DNA from: Andalucia godoyi
Taxonomy: Eukaryota; Discoba; Jakobea; Jakobida; Andaluciidae
Length of the DNA stretch: 64,000 nucleotides
Assembly (NCBI GenBank): GCA_009859145.1
Contig: VRVR01000029.1
Coordinates: 1-64,000 of the forward strand
Reading direction: 5' to 3'
Position 1 is the stretch's first letter. Each line of letters starts with the position of its first letter. Position numbers and translations under genes: made by a program. Under the pieces are notes generated by a model. That model saw nothing but the letters and a program-made list of their open reading frames with translations. It had not been told where the DNA came from and did no database searches. Shown here in pieces: positions 9,484-17,076 of the stretch.

Positions 9484-9853
9484 CGAGACTGCAAGAAACC
9501 ATGATCGCAGCGTGTCATCTCAGTATTCCCCCTGTACATCGACTCGTAACATCATACACCTTCTCTTTCCTCCCTGGAACATTCTTTGTAAACTGAAACG
9601 CGGCTGCCCAGTCCTTTTTCTTTCGTTTCGCGGACGTTCTCAGAATTTCGTCCGGTTGTAATTTCTAATTCGAAAAAAAATTAAAAAATTGAGTCTCTCG
9701 TTGAGTCATCCGAGTCCAAACCAAATGCAGGCTTGCTTACTGGTGTCTATTTCCCCGTTTCCAGAAACAAACGCGAATCTTTCTTTTCCTTTCCGCACCG
9801 TTGAAAATAGGGCACGTATTATTGCATACTTTATTCTTGCAGTTCCTATCGCC
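9484..9853. other. Spacer, possible 5' exon or intron of the DDA1-like gene
   Basis: No independent gene is visible. TATTCTTGCAG ending at 9842 looks like a 3' splice site eleven bases before the ATG at 9854, so part of this stretch may be an intron whose upstream exon I cannot fix. Confidence 0.35.
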
Positions 9854-10027
9854 ATGATCTACGACACCAATTCTCTGCTATTCTTGCGATATATTCGAGC
9901 GAAGGGGGATCCCATTATCCACAGAAGACTTGATTCCGGCAAGAACAGAAAGAGGTCTCGCGACCAGTCGGAAGTCTACGCGCACGCAATGGACATCGAC
10001 GACGAAGAAGATCGCATCATGAGCTAA
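9854..10027 (+). CDS. DDA1-like protein (C-terminal part; 5' end uncertain)
   Basis: The reading encodes about 57 residues starting IYDTNSLLFLRYIRAKGD, followed by a basic stretch KNRKRSRDQ and an acidic end. This matches the second half of DDA1 (KTNILLRYLHQQWDKKN, then KKRDQ, then an acidic tail), a small subunit of CUL4-DDB1 ubiquitin ligases. DDA1 proteins are about 100 residues, so the N-terminal part (the YLPTREYPS region) should lie in an upstream exon; a splice acceptor candidate sits at 9842. An unspliced in-frame extension upstream exists but does not resemble DDA1. Confidence 0.45.
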   Translation: MIYDTNSLLFLRYIRAKGDPIIHRRLDSGKNRKRSRDQSEVYAHAMDIDDEEDRIMS

Positions 10028-10570
10028 TCGGACCCGAGGATCCCCCTCTTCATGATGTTCTGAGCACTGCTCAGTTTCTTTCAAATCCTTTGCTGTATAT
10101 TTTCCTTCATAATGATTGTTGCTCTCCTCCCTCTGTTATGTTGTCGTGTTGTGTTTTGTATGCATCAGTTATCATAAATCCACGTGTTTCTATCGTAAAT
10201 CCTTGCTCAGGGTTTTGCCGCCCCCCCCCCCCCCCCGAGATGTATGTCGAGCAGAAACACTCGGCAAAAAAGAGAGGAGGAAAACAAAAATAACAAAAAT
10301 CCGTAAAAACAAAGAAGAATGGGTGTGAAAAAATGTGTGCATGCGAACAAGCAAACTGGCAGGTTTATCAATTGTGGAAACAGCCATCATTTGTCCATTT
10401 CAGCGTGAATATTGCAGCGTGATTTCTCGCAAACGCCATTGGAAACATGGGCTACATGTGAGATTTTCGAAACTGCCTCAGACTTGAAATTAACACAATA
10501 TATAAAATATATAAAAACAGATTTTCCGCGGGCGGAATCGCGCTTTTCAGACATACGAGGGTCGTGCAGT
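10028..10570. other. Intergenic with poly(C)16
   Basis: No gene is visible. It includes a run of 16 cytosines at 10221-10236, an A-rich stretch around 10260-10315, and a TATAAAATATATAAAA stretch near 10500. Confidence 0.5.
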
Positions 10571-11083
10571 ACAGTAAGCCTACGCTGTATACCAACTACA
10601 GACAATCATCGCTGATCACCCATAATCAATGCTGCAACCCAACAACATGCATAATGCAACGCGGCGGCGTGTTTATATAGGGATTTCATGATCAAATGGG
10701 GCGAAACGAATCGGGCATCGTGTGACGGAGTTGTTAAGATAGGAAACGCATGCGCATGGCGCGTGGCAGTGTTTTTGCGTATCATTTCTTCGCACTTTTT
10801 TCCCCCTCCCCTTCTATTGTTTTCTGTTTCTTGCTGAGCTAGCGGATGACCATCAAATCACGGAGATGCGGTCAGTTTGCGTTCGGAATGCGCTTTCACG
10901 TCAGAGAGCAAGAAGGAGCAGCAATGTGCAGCGCCGCCGACCACATTCTACTTCCTCCAACGTTGAATGTTGAATCGATTGGGGGGGAGTATGTTGGCTG
11001 CGACGACCCTGTGATGTCGAGCAATCTGCAGGGAAGAGTCGGTGCTCACCCCCAATAAAGAAGCAAAAAAAGAAAAAAAAGAA
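10571..11083 (+). repeat. Repeat copy A, near-identical inverted partner of copy B
   Basis: Base-by-base comparison of 10571-11064 with the reverse complement of 37805-38299 shows one substitution (near 10729) and one single-base indel (near 10696). The shared sequence has an upstream TATATAG, a CT-rich patch, a 70-codon open frame from the ATG at 10846, an AATAAA at 11054-11059, and an A/G-rich tail that continues to 11109. No target-site duplication or terminal inverted repeat is evident. Sequence from about 10833 to 11175 also matches the diverged copy C. Confidence 0.9.
10846..11058 (+). CDS. Small ORF inside repeat copy A (70 residues)
   Basis: A basic peptide beginning MTIKSRRCGQFAFGMRF, with no recognised domain. 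It is identical in copy B. In copy C the first 23 or so residues are recognisable, and the only early length change is a 3-base indel that keeps the frame; three of about seven codon changes there are synonymous. The reading frame is not kept further downstream. Coding status is unproven. Confidence 0.2.
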   Translation: MTIKSRRCGQFAFGMRFHVREQEGAAMCSAADHILLPPTLNVESIGGEYVGCDDPVMSSNLQGRVGAHPQ

Positions 11084-11247
11084 AAAAAAGAAAAGAAAAG
11101 AAAAAAAAATGCGGCTTGGTTCTGCCATCGATGACGGCTTAGCCGATGATCAATCATGATTCATGTTTTGGTGGGTGGCGGGCAAAGAGTGGTACATCAA
11201 GCAATTCAAAACATGACGGCGAGTAGCAAGCGGGCGACGCATGGGGA

Positions 11248-12741
11248 TCACCGCCCCGAGAATGCAATTACCGCTCCAATCAGAGTAGACAGCAGGGTAA
11301 ACAGTTTGGCAAACGCATCGGATGTCAGTGCAACTCCTCCCACGTTAAACTCGGGGGGCAAATGGCTGAGCGCCTCGATGACGACTTCAGGACGCTGCTG
11401 CCCCTCTGCGGCAATCAGGCCGTACATGGTCATGGTTCGGATGGCGGTTGACTTGCAGTCTGTCGTCGCAATGGTGACGAGCGTATAGATCCAAAAGACA
11501 AGCATAAACGGCCCAATTTGGACGAAGATGACATAAATAAAGTTAGAGAGCGATGCAGCAGTGGTGACGGGATTGATGAGATAGCTGAGAATGATTGTGA
11601 CAAAACTCAAAAACATCGTGGGAATGATGGAAAACAGCGGGAGCGACAGATGCTTGGAGGCAAACCGCACTTTGGCAATGATCTGCGAGAGAGAGTGGAA
11701 CGCAACATTGAGAGAGAACCCCTGCAGGACATCGGACAGCTTCGTTTCGGACGGCCGATATACGTGCTTGTGCTTGTGCCGGAAGAGCGGGTTGACTTCC
11801 AGGCTAACTGACTGGGCGTCTTTCGACAGCTGCGCATTGTCGATTATTCCTTGGAGCAAGAGACACACTCGTTGAAGTTCGATGTCGACAACCTTGGCTT
11901 CGGTATATATGTACATCCCCACCATCATGAGAAACGCCGTGTTTGTGAACAGCAAAAGGGTCACCACCGTACGCAGAATGCCCTGCAATACGATAAATAC
12001 CACCACGCTTTGGGCAGAATCGGAAGCCCCTGAATTCGACACGGAATTCGACACGGAAGTGATTTGTGCAATGATCAGTGCAAATGCAAAAAATCGCAAG
12101 ACACGACGGGTCCATTGGAGGGTTGAGACGAGCTGGCCCGAAAATTGCGACTGGTCAACCAGCTGGCTTTCGGGTAAGCGAACGATGATGGCATGGTAAT
12201 ATCCCTTTCTGCAAATATTGAATATGGAAAACACGACAATAAGCAGAAACGTCGCCGTAATCGCGGACGCCACAAACAGAAAGAGTCGAGAGGACGAGGT
12301 CAGCACGGCGCCGTTCGAGCTCTCCGACTCGTCCAGCCCATCATCCAGCATGTACAGCAAATAAATTGAGTACACATAGAAAACAAGCCAGACGACATAC
12401 GAGATCTTTGCCCAGATAACATGTATGCGGTCAAACGTAACATTGCAGTCTGGAACGGGCAGAAATGCAAAGAAGCACACGAGAGAATTCACCGTCGACA
12501 GCGGCTGGCTTGCATCGAAACAGTCAATGAGCACTTGCATGTCAACGTCATCCGTCATCGAATCGCGCGCAGTGGACGGAATACGCACAATTTCAGAGAA
12601 TGTGGAAGCACCTTTGCGCCGTCGGAGTCGTCGAATATAGACGTACTTCACGGTTCCAAAGACAAGCAGGACAAGGAACATGAACAGCGAGACGCTCACA
12701 AGCACCTGCAACACAATGTCCTTTGCTCCGAGTGTCGCCAT
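11248..12741 (-). CDS. Multi-pass membrane protein, 7-8 TM, unassigned
   Basis: A 497-residue polytopic protein. TM-like segments lie near residues 10-35, 108-132, 150-180, 213-235, 245-285, 370-395, 400-430 and 470-490. A basic RRLRRRK follows the first segment, suggesting an inside-facing loop. A long soluble stretch (about 290-360) sits before the last three segments, and the C-terminus ends with a hydrophobic helix. The topology, with a long loop before the final helices, recalls insect gustatory-receptor-like proteins of protists, but I see no diagnostic motif and leave it unassigned. Repeat copy A lies just beyond its 3' end. Confidence 0.75.
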   Translation of the reverse strand: MATLGAKDIVLQVLVSVSLFMFLVLLVFGTVKYVYIRRLRRRKGASTFSEIVRIPSTARDSMTDDVDMQVLIDCFDASQPLSTVNSLVCFFAFLPVPDCNVTFDRIHVIWAKISYVVWLVFYVYSIYLLYMLDDGLDESESSNGAVLTSSSRLFLFVASAITATFLLIVVFSIFNICRKGYYHAIIVRLPESQLVDQSQFSGQLVSTLQWTRRVLRFFAFALIIAQITSVSNSVSNSGASDSAQSVVVFIVLQGILRTVVTLLLFTNTAFLMMVGMYIYTEAKVVDIELQRVCLLLQGIIDNAQLSKDAQSVSLEVNPLFRHKHKHVYRPSETKLSDVLQGFSLNVAFHSLSQIIAKVRFASKHLSLPLFSIIPTMFLSFVTIILSYLINPVTTAASLSNFIYVIFVQIGPFMLVFWIYTLVTIATTDCKSTAIRTMTMYGLIAAEGQQRPEVVIEALSHLPPEFNVGGVALTSDAFAKLFTLLSTLIGAVIAFSGR

Positions 12742-13177
12742 TGTGTATTCGAACGGATTCCCCGGTGATCACAATGAACAAAGGGAGAAGGTCGTTCGAT
12801 CAGCGTAGGAAACGACGATGCGTAAATTGTGTCGGCAGTATTGGAAACTCTACGGAACGAACACGAATGATGAACGGGGTGAACGGGGGGTCATATGGAC
12901 GCGGGGAGAGAATCTTCGTGAGAGAGCAGCATCACCTGTGAGTCCTAGTGTCAAGCAGAATCGCTTGGAAAACCTGGCACCAGGCGTACAGCAGGAATTC
13001 TATGGTGATCTTTTGTGGCTGCGTCGGGAAATCGGCGATACTCGGGGCACGCTGCCCTGGTGGGGGGACTGGTGGCACCCCGCTGATGCGAACCATGCAC
13101 CGTCGTCTGCATCGTGGTACATGAATACGGGGTTGGGGTTGGGGTTGGGGGGTTCTGGTCTTCTATTTTGCTTTACA
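12742..13177. other. Spacer with telomere-like G-rich run
   Basis: Lies between the start of the membrane protein gene and the stop of the phosphatase-like gene, so it holds at least one promoter. It carries GGGG(TTGGGG)3 with two extra G at 13129-13152. A plus-strand open frame crosses part of it but looks like chance. Confidence 0.5.
13129..13152. repeat. (TTGGGG)n telomere-like / G-quadruplex-prone run
   Basis: Four G-runs of four or more separated by TT. This is enough to fold into an intramolecular G-quadruplex and matches a known ciliate-type telomere unit, but it is a short interstitial tract just beyond the stop codon of a gene. Confidence 0.9.
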
Positions 13178-13984
13178 CTATCGGCTACTGCTCGCAAGCG
13201 TCGAATTGTTGAGACAGTCCAGACCGTCGTACCCGGCTGTTTGCAGATAGTAACAAAACCACTGCGCAGCGCATCTGTTTTCGATGTGGATGGGTCGTCC
13301 CCCAACCGCGTCAGCAATCTTCATTGATTCTGGAAAGGAGAGATTCAGAAACCTCATCTGGTATGCCGCCATCATTTCCCCGGTGCGATCGATGCCCTCT
13401 TCACAGTGCCCGTAGGCAACCACGGGCTTCTTATTTTCAGTAAGCATCGTGTGCAAAAACGCAGTATTTGGCACAAGCGCATCCTTGTCCCATCTGGGGA
13501 ATGTGGACGCGAGCTGCAATCGAACGTCCTCGGTATACTCCCACGGACACTGCGCACTGGACACTCCGTGCAGGCCCCAGGGGTACATGAATCCCAGCTG
13601 CGGATGCTTGAGAAAGAAGGATATCTCGGCATTGAAGTCGATCTTTTCTGTTGGTGAGAAGTTGGATATGAAGGACAGGTCATAAAAAGAGAACGACGCA
13701 GAAGAATCCGGGAAATCAGACGAAGCTTCTTCGACCGCCTTCTTGTGGAGAAAAGACAGCAACGTGTCATAGTCAAAACAGCTCGAATATGGAATCGTCG
13801 ATCCGCATTCTGTGACGTTTGAGATCGATGCATTCCGCGGCTGGTCGCCACGAAACAGCCAGCCATTCGTCGGACTTCTGTACACTACATGAATCCGATC
13901 AAACGTTAATGCATGAACGTCGACCGCAATAAACAACACAGACAGCACCAGCAGCAACGCACGGCCGATGCTGGAACGCAGCAT
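13178..13984 (-). CDS. Secreted PTP-like phosphatase (HCX5R)
   Basis: A 268-residue protein with a signal peptide (residues 1-25, ending VHA). The phosphatase signature is GHCEEGIDRTG, with His193, Cys194 and Arg200: the HCX5R P-loop of Cys-based phosphatases. The G-x-D-R-T form of the loop is the one seen in inositide and atypical dual-specificity phosphatases. Several NxS/T sites and eight or more Cys in the mature part fit a secreted, disulphide-bonded protein. The general acid Asp cannot be fixed by eye. I start at the Met before the signal peptide rather than 13 residues upstream. The substrate is unknown. Confidence 0.65.
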   Translation of the reverse strand: MLRSSIGRALLLVLSVLFIAVDVHALTFDRIHVVYRSPTNGWLFRGDQPRNASISNVTECGSTIPYSSCFDYDTLLSFLHKKAVEEASSDFPDSSASFSFYDLSFISNFSPTEKIDFNAEISFFLKHPQLGFMYPWGLHGVSSAQCPWEYTEDVRLQLASTFPRWDKDALVPNTAFLHTMLTENKKPVVAYGHCEEGIDRTGEMMAAYQMRFLNLSFPESMKIADAVGGRPIHIENRCAAQWFCYYLQTAGYDGLDCLNNSTLASSSR

Positions 13985-14316
13985 GTGACTCTCTCGTTGC
14001 GTGCACTTCCAGCGGATTAACAAGCGTCAAACAAACAAACAAACACAAAAGAAAAAAGAAAGAAAGAAATCAGGAATGTAAAATGAAGACTGCGGGGGGC
14101 GAATCAGACGGTGGGAACTTGGAAAGGAAAAAAAATGACACCTCGGAGCGACGACGGCATGCTTGCGGAAATTTCCCCGAGTTCTGCAGATCTGCGGAAT
14201 GCCCGATGCTCGGAGAGAAACGATTCACGAAAAACAGAGAAGAAAAGAAGAGGCTATTTACATTTTAGTTGCAGGGAGACGAATAGGAGGCAGAGGGGGC
14301 ACGGCAGAGAGGGATA
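13985..14316. other. Spacer with AAAC/AAAG-rich tracts
   Basis: Separates the phosphatase gene's start from the 3' end of the TTLL gene. A/G-rich repeats (AAAGAAAGAAAG near 14057-14069) are present. No gene is supported. Confidence 0.5.
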
Positions 14317-15972
14317 CTAATAAAATTTGCGACTGGGATTGATGGGAACCAGGTTCGGTTTCCGATCAGCGCTTGCAGCGCAGCGGGAGGTGCTCGAAGA
14401 ACGGGCAGAAACCACTCTGTTCGTTGAAGAACCAGCAGCCGCATAGGATAATGATGAGTTGGAAAAGGAAGGACCGTTTGAGCAAGACGGCGACACCGCT
14501 GCGGATGGGAAATCCCCCGAGATAGAACTGAACATTGAGACAGAGACCTTGTAGCGCGTGACGGAGGACGCCCGTGCAGCGGATCCTGGTCGCTCGAGAG
14601 ACTCCAGCTTTGCTATGACCACAGGAGGAGCAGACATACTGTCCTTGCTGAGAAGGCGCTCTACTTCTAGCACTTCTCCGTATTTTTCCAACGCAGATTC
14701 CGTGGGGAAAATCTTCTCGTACAGGGTCTTTTCCGCTAGCCTTTCACGCTTCGGTGCGGTGGATGCCTTGGAATATTGCATGAGCGCCGAGGGCAAATTG
14801 GACGAATTGACGAGGCTGGAGCTGCCACCGCTGGACAGCAACCGCCGGCGGCACTCCTCCTTTTCAAACTTGTCGTATTTCTTCTTGTACAATGGTCGGA
14901 TATTCATCATTGATACGGCTCCTGAAATCAGATCCTCCTTGATGCGCTGGTCGAGCTCCGAGTCTGTGGTGAAGGAAGGGGAATGATTGATTTCAATCAG
15001 CCACGGAAAGAGTTTCTTATCCACCATGATATCAAACCCAAGAATCTCAAAGCATTTTTCGTTCGCCCCACACGTCTGCGACACAGATTTTAGATGGGAC
15101 GCAATGCTGAGGATGCTCTTGATCACAATGTCTCCCACCTGGTCCCACATCCTTTGGTCATCATATCCGTTCTTCCGCAACCAGCTCCGGAACCAAACAA
15201 TGGACCGCTTGGTCGCCGAGCCCTCGGCATCCTCTTCTGCCCCGTCGTTTTGTACAAAGTTGTCATTGTTCTTGTTGATAGCGTAGTTGGTGAGATGCAT
15301 AAACGCACAATCCATGTTTTTCCCGTTCGGTTCCACATACTTTTCGGTGCAGATCCTCACAAGTCCGTCGGCGTACAGATAGATTTCTGGCAACGGATCG
15401 CACGATGCGACCAACACGTAAACCCGCATATCGAATTTGAATCCGTCAATTAGGAACGGCTTTCCAAGGTACTTTTGCACCACGGCATCCATGAAGGGTG
15501 GAATGTCCTCCAACCGTCGAGTCATGAAGATTCCCTTTCCTTGGCAGCCCGCTGAAGGCTTCACAATTAGCGTCCGATTATTCTTTCCCGTCTTTTCCTT
15601 ACCCAAATCGACATATGAACGAAGCGCCGCATAGTCCGAAGGCAGGACAAACGTTTTTGGATAAAAGTTGTAAGTCTCCGGCAGCAGATGCTTCAGTCTG
15701 TTCAGATTTCTTCCCATCGCAGCCTTCCTGCAGATCTCCAGCATGCCCGGAAAATGGTTAATGCGCTGATACAACTTCAGTTTCTTAACTCGCTCCACAG
15801 AGACAGACGTGTCAATCCAGAACAGATGGAATTCATCCTCCTTGTCTGTCTCAACCAGACCAAGCGCCAAACAGGCGTCGCGAACCACCTGGTATTTGCA
15901 GTTCACCATACAGAAAATCACGGGCGACACTTTCTTCCCTGTCCCGCGTCGAACAGGCCTGTCATCCTCCAT
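14317..15972 (-). CDS. Tubulin polyglutamylase, TTLL6/13 type
   Basis: A 551-residue protein with a TTL (ATP-grasp) domain at residues about 15-385. Family landmarks include FHLFWIDTSVSVERVKKLKLYQRINHFPGM near the start, KPSAGCQGKGIF (nucleotide-binding loop), FDMRVYVLV, HLTNYAINK and GFDIMVD..LFPWLIEINHSPSF. The order and the early 'W.D..v..erv..lk..QriNHFPGM' motif are those of TTLL6/TTLL13, which elongate glutamate chains on alpha-tubulin in axonemes and centrioles. A basic microtubule-binding stretch follows (YKKKYDKFEKEECRRRLL), then a Ser-rich disordered tail of about 150 residues. Confidence 0.85.
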   Translation of the reverse strand: MEDDRPVRRGTGKKVSPVIFCMVNCKYQVVRDACLALGLVETDKEDEFHLFWIDTSVSVERVKKLKLYQRINHFPGMLEICRKAAMGRNLNRLKHLLPETYNFYPKTFVLPSDYAALRSYVDLGKEKTGKNNRTLIVKPSAGCQGKGIFMTRRLEDIPPFMDAVVQKYLGKPFLIDGFKFDMRVYVLVASCDPLPEIYLYADGLVRICTEKYVEPNGKNMDCAFMHLTNYAINKNNDNFVQNDGAEEDAEGSATKRSIVWFRSWLRKNGYDDQRMWDQVGDIVIKSILSIASHLKSVSQTCGANEKCFEILGFDIMVDKKLFPWLIEINHSPSFTTDSELDQRIKEDLISGAVSMMNIRPLYKKKYDKFEKEECRRRLLSSGGSSSLVNSSNLPSALMQYSKASTAPKRERLAEKTLYEKIFPTESALEKYGEVLEVERLLSKDSMSAPPVVIAKLESLERPGSAARASSVTRYKVSVSMFSSISGDFPSAAVSPSCSNGPSFSNSSLSYAAAGSSTNRVVSARSSSTSRCAASADRKPNLVPINPSRKFY

Positions 15973-16338
15973 GACGACTCTACAAAGCGATCAAATTGAT
16001 CTTGCTCAGAACAAACAAATATATATATATATATATAATATGGTGTTGGTGCGGAAGAAGAGAAGGAAGAAGAAGAGAGAAAATGAAACACGGTGAAAAT
16101 TGGCCAGGGAAACGGAAAAAAAGCCGGGGAAGCCCATCCATCCACTGGACTTTAGGATAGAGAGGTTTTTTTTGATCCGATACTGATCTGCTCAGGCGGT
16201 GCTACGACAGACGGAAATGAGTTTTTTTTTTTGCGCTGTGGCGTGAAATGGCAGCAAAAAAACCAGAAACGGGGGGGAGAAAAGAAAAGAAAAGAGAGGG
16301 CTGAAGAAGAGCGAGTTGTGAAAAATCCGGAGAAAAAG
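15973..16338. promoter_or_regulatory. Divergent intergenic region
   Basis: Separates two divergent genes and should contain both promoters. It has a (TA)n run at 16019-16036 and purine-rich runs (GAAGAAGAGAAGG and AAAGAAAAGAAAAG) leading to the ATG at 16339. Confidence 0.35.
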
Positions 16339-16953
16339 ATGAGGTCCTTCACAACTGTGCTTCTCATGATCACCGGCATGGCGTGCTGTTCTTTGCAGGT
16401 CTGCCGCGCCATCTCGTCTCTCATTGTGATCTCTCCTGACGACTTTGAGCCGAAAATGCCTGAATTTGGCCCGTCCAGCTTCGGGCCGCCGCTGCTAGGT
16501 GCGACTGCAGTGCGGTCTCGGATTGAGCTGTCCCCTGTTCCAAACGGCTGTCAGAATCATGTTGGAGAAGACGGAGCGCGGCTTGATTTTCGAGGACGCA
16601 TTCTGCTTGTTTCACGAGGCGTGTGTTCGTTTGCGCGAAAGGTTTACCTTGCTCAGATCGCAGGAGCAGCAGGTGTGTTGATTGCTAATGGGGAGGTCCC
16701 ATCCGAGTCACTGATGCCGCGAACACCGCCTGTGAGTGGCCTGTCATCGGGATATGACGATGCGTGGAATGCGTTGGATGTCGCTTCAAACCCCGTTCCA
16801 GAACTGTTTCAAATGGCAGATGATGGGATGCTGGGGATGCGAGTCCGCATTCCTTCGCTGCTAATTCACGCTCACGATGCATTGAATCTCGTCCGAGTGG
16901 CCAACGTCAGCGATGTGTCCATTGGATTGGTCCTGCCTCTGGTGCTGATTTGA
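16339..16953 (+). CDS. Secreted PA-domain protein
   Basis: A 204-residue protein with a signal peptide (residues 1-23) followed by a single protease-associated domain. The PA core is visible as FRGRILLVSRGVCSFARKVYLAQIAGAAGVLIANGE, matching the conserved 'kialv.RG.C.F..K...A..aGA.gvii.n' pattern. The later IPSLLI matches the second conserved strand. Nothing follows the PA domain, so this is a stand-alone PA protein of the PRADC1/PAP21 kind rather than a protease or sorting receptor. A gap of about 60 residues between the two halves of the domain is longer than usual. Its function is unknown. Confidence 0.75.
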   Translation: MRSFTTVLLMITGMACCSLQVCRAISSLIVISPDDFEPKMPEFGPSSFGPPLLGATAVRSRIELSPVPNGCQNHVGEDGARLDFRGRILLVSRGVCSFARKVYLAQIAGAAGVLIANGEVPSESLMPRTPPVSGLSSGYDDAWNALDVASNPVPELFQMADDGMLGMRVRIPSLLIHAHDALNLVRVANVSDVSIGLVLPLVLI

Positions 16954-17076
16954 TGCCGCACACTCTCTGGCAGTCTTTTTTACCGTCGACAAACTTTTTA
17001 TTTTTTATTTTATTTTTTTTTATTTTTTTTTGTCTTATCAGCACTTGTTCTACAAATCCTGCTTCCTGCAAATGCC

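Noticed and set aside
10571-11083. Repeat A/B as an SRP, RNase P or spliceosomal RNA gene
   Set aside because: I looked for hallmark motifs (SRP domain IV loop, RNase P core, Sm site with flanking stems) and saw none; the AATAAA plus A-rich end suggests an mRNA-like transcript instead.
12880-13327. Plus-strand 169-codon frame
   Set aside because: It crosses the G-rich run and the antisense of the phosphatase gene's 3' part; no domain features.
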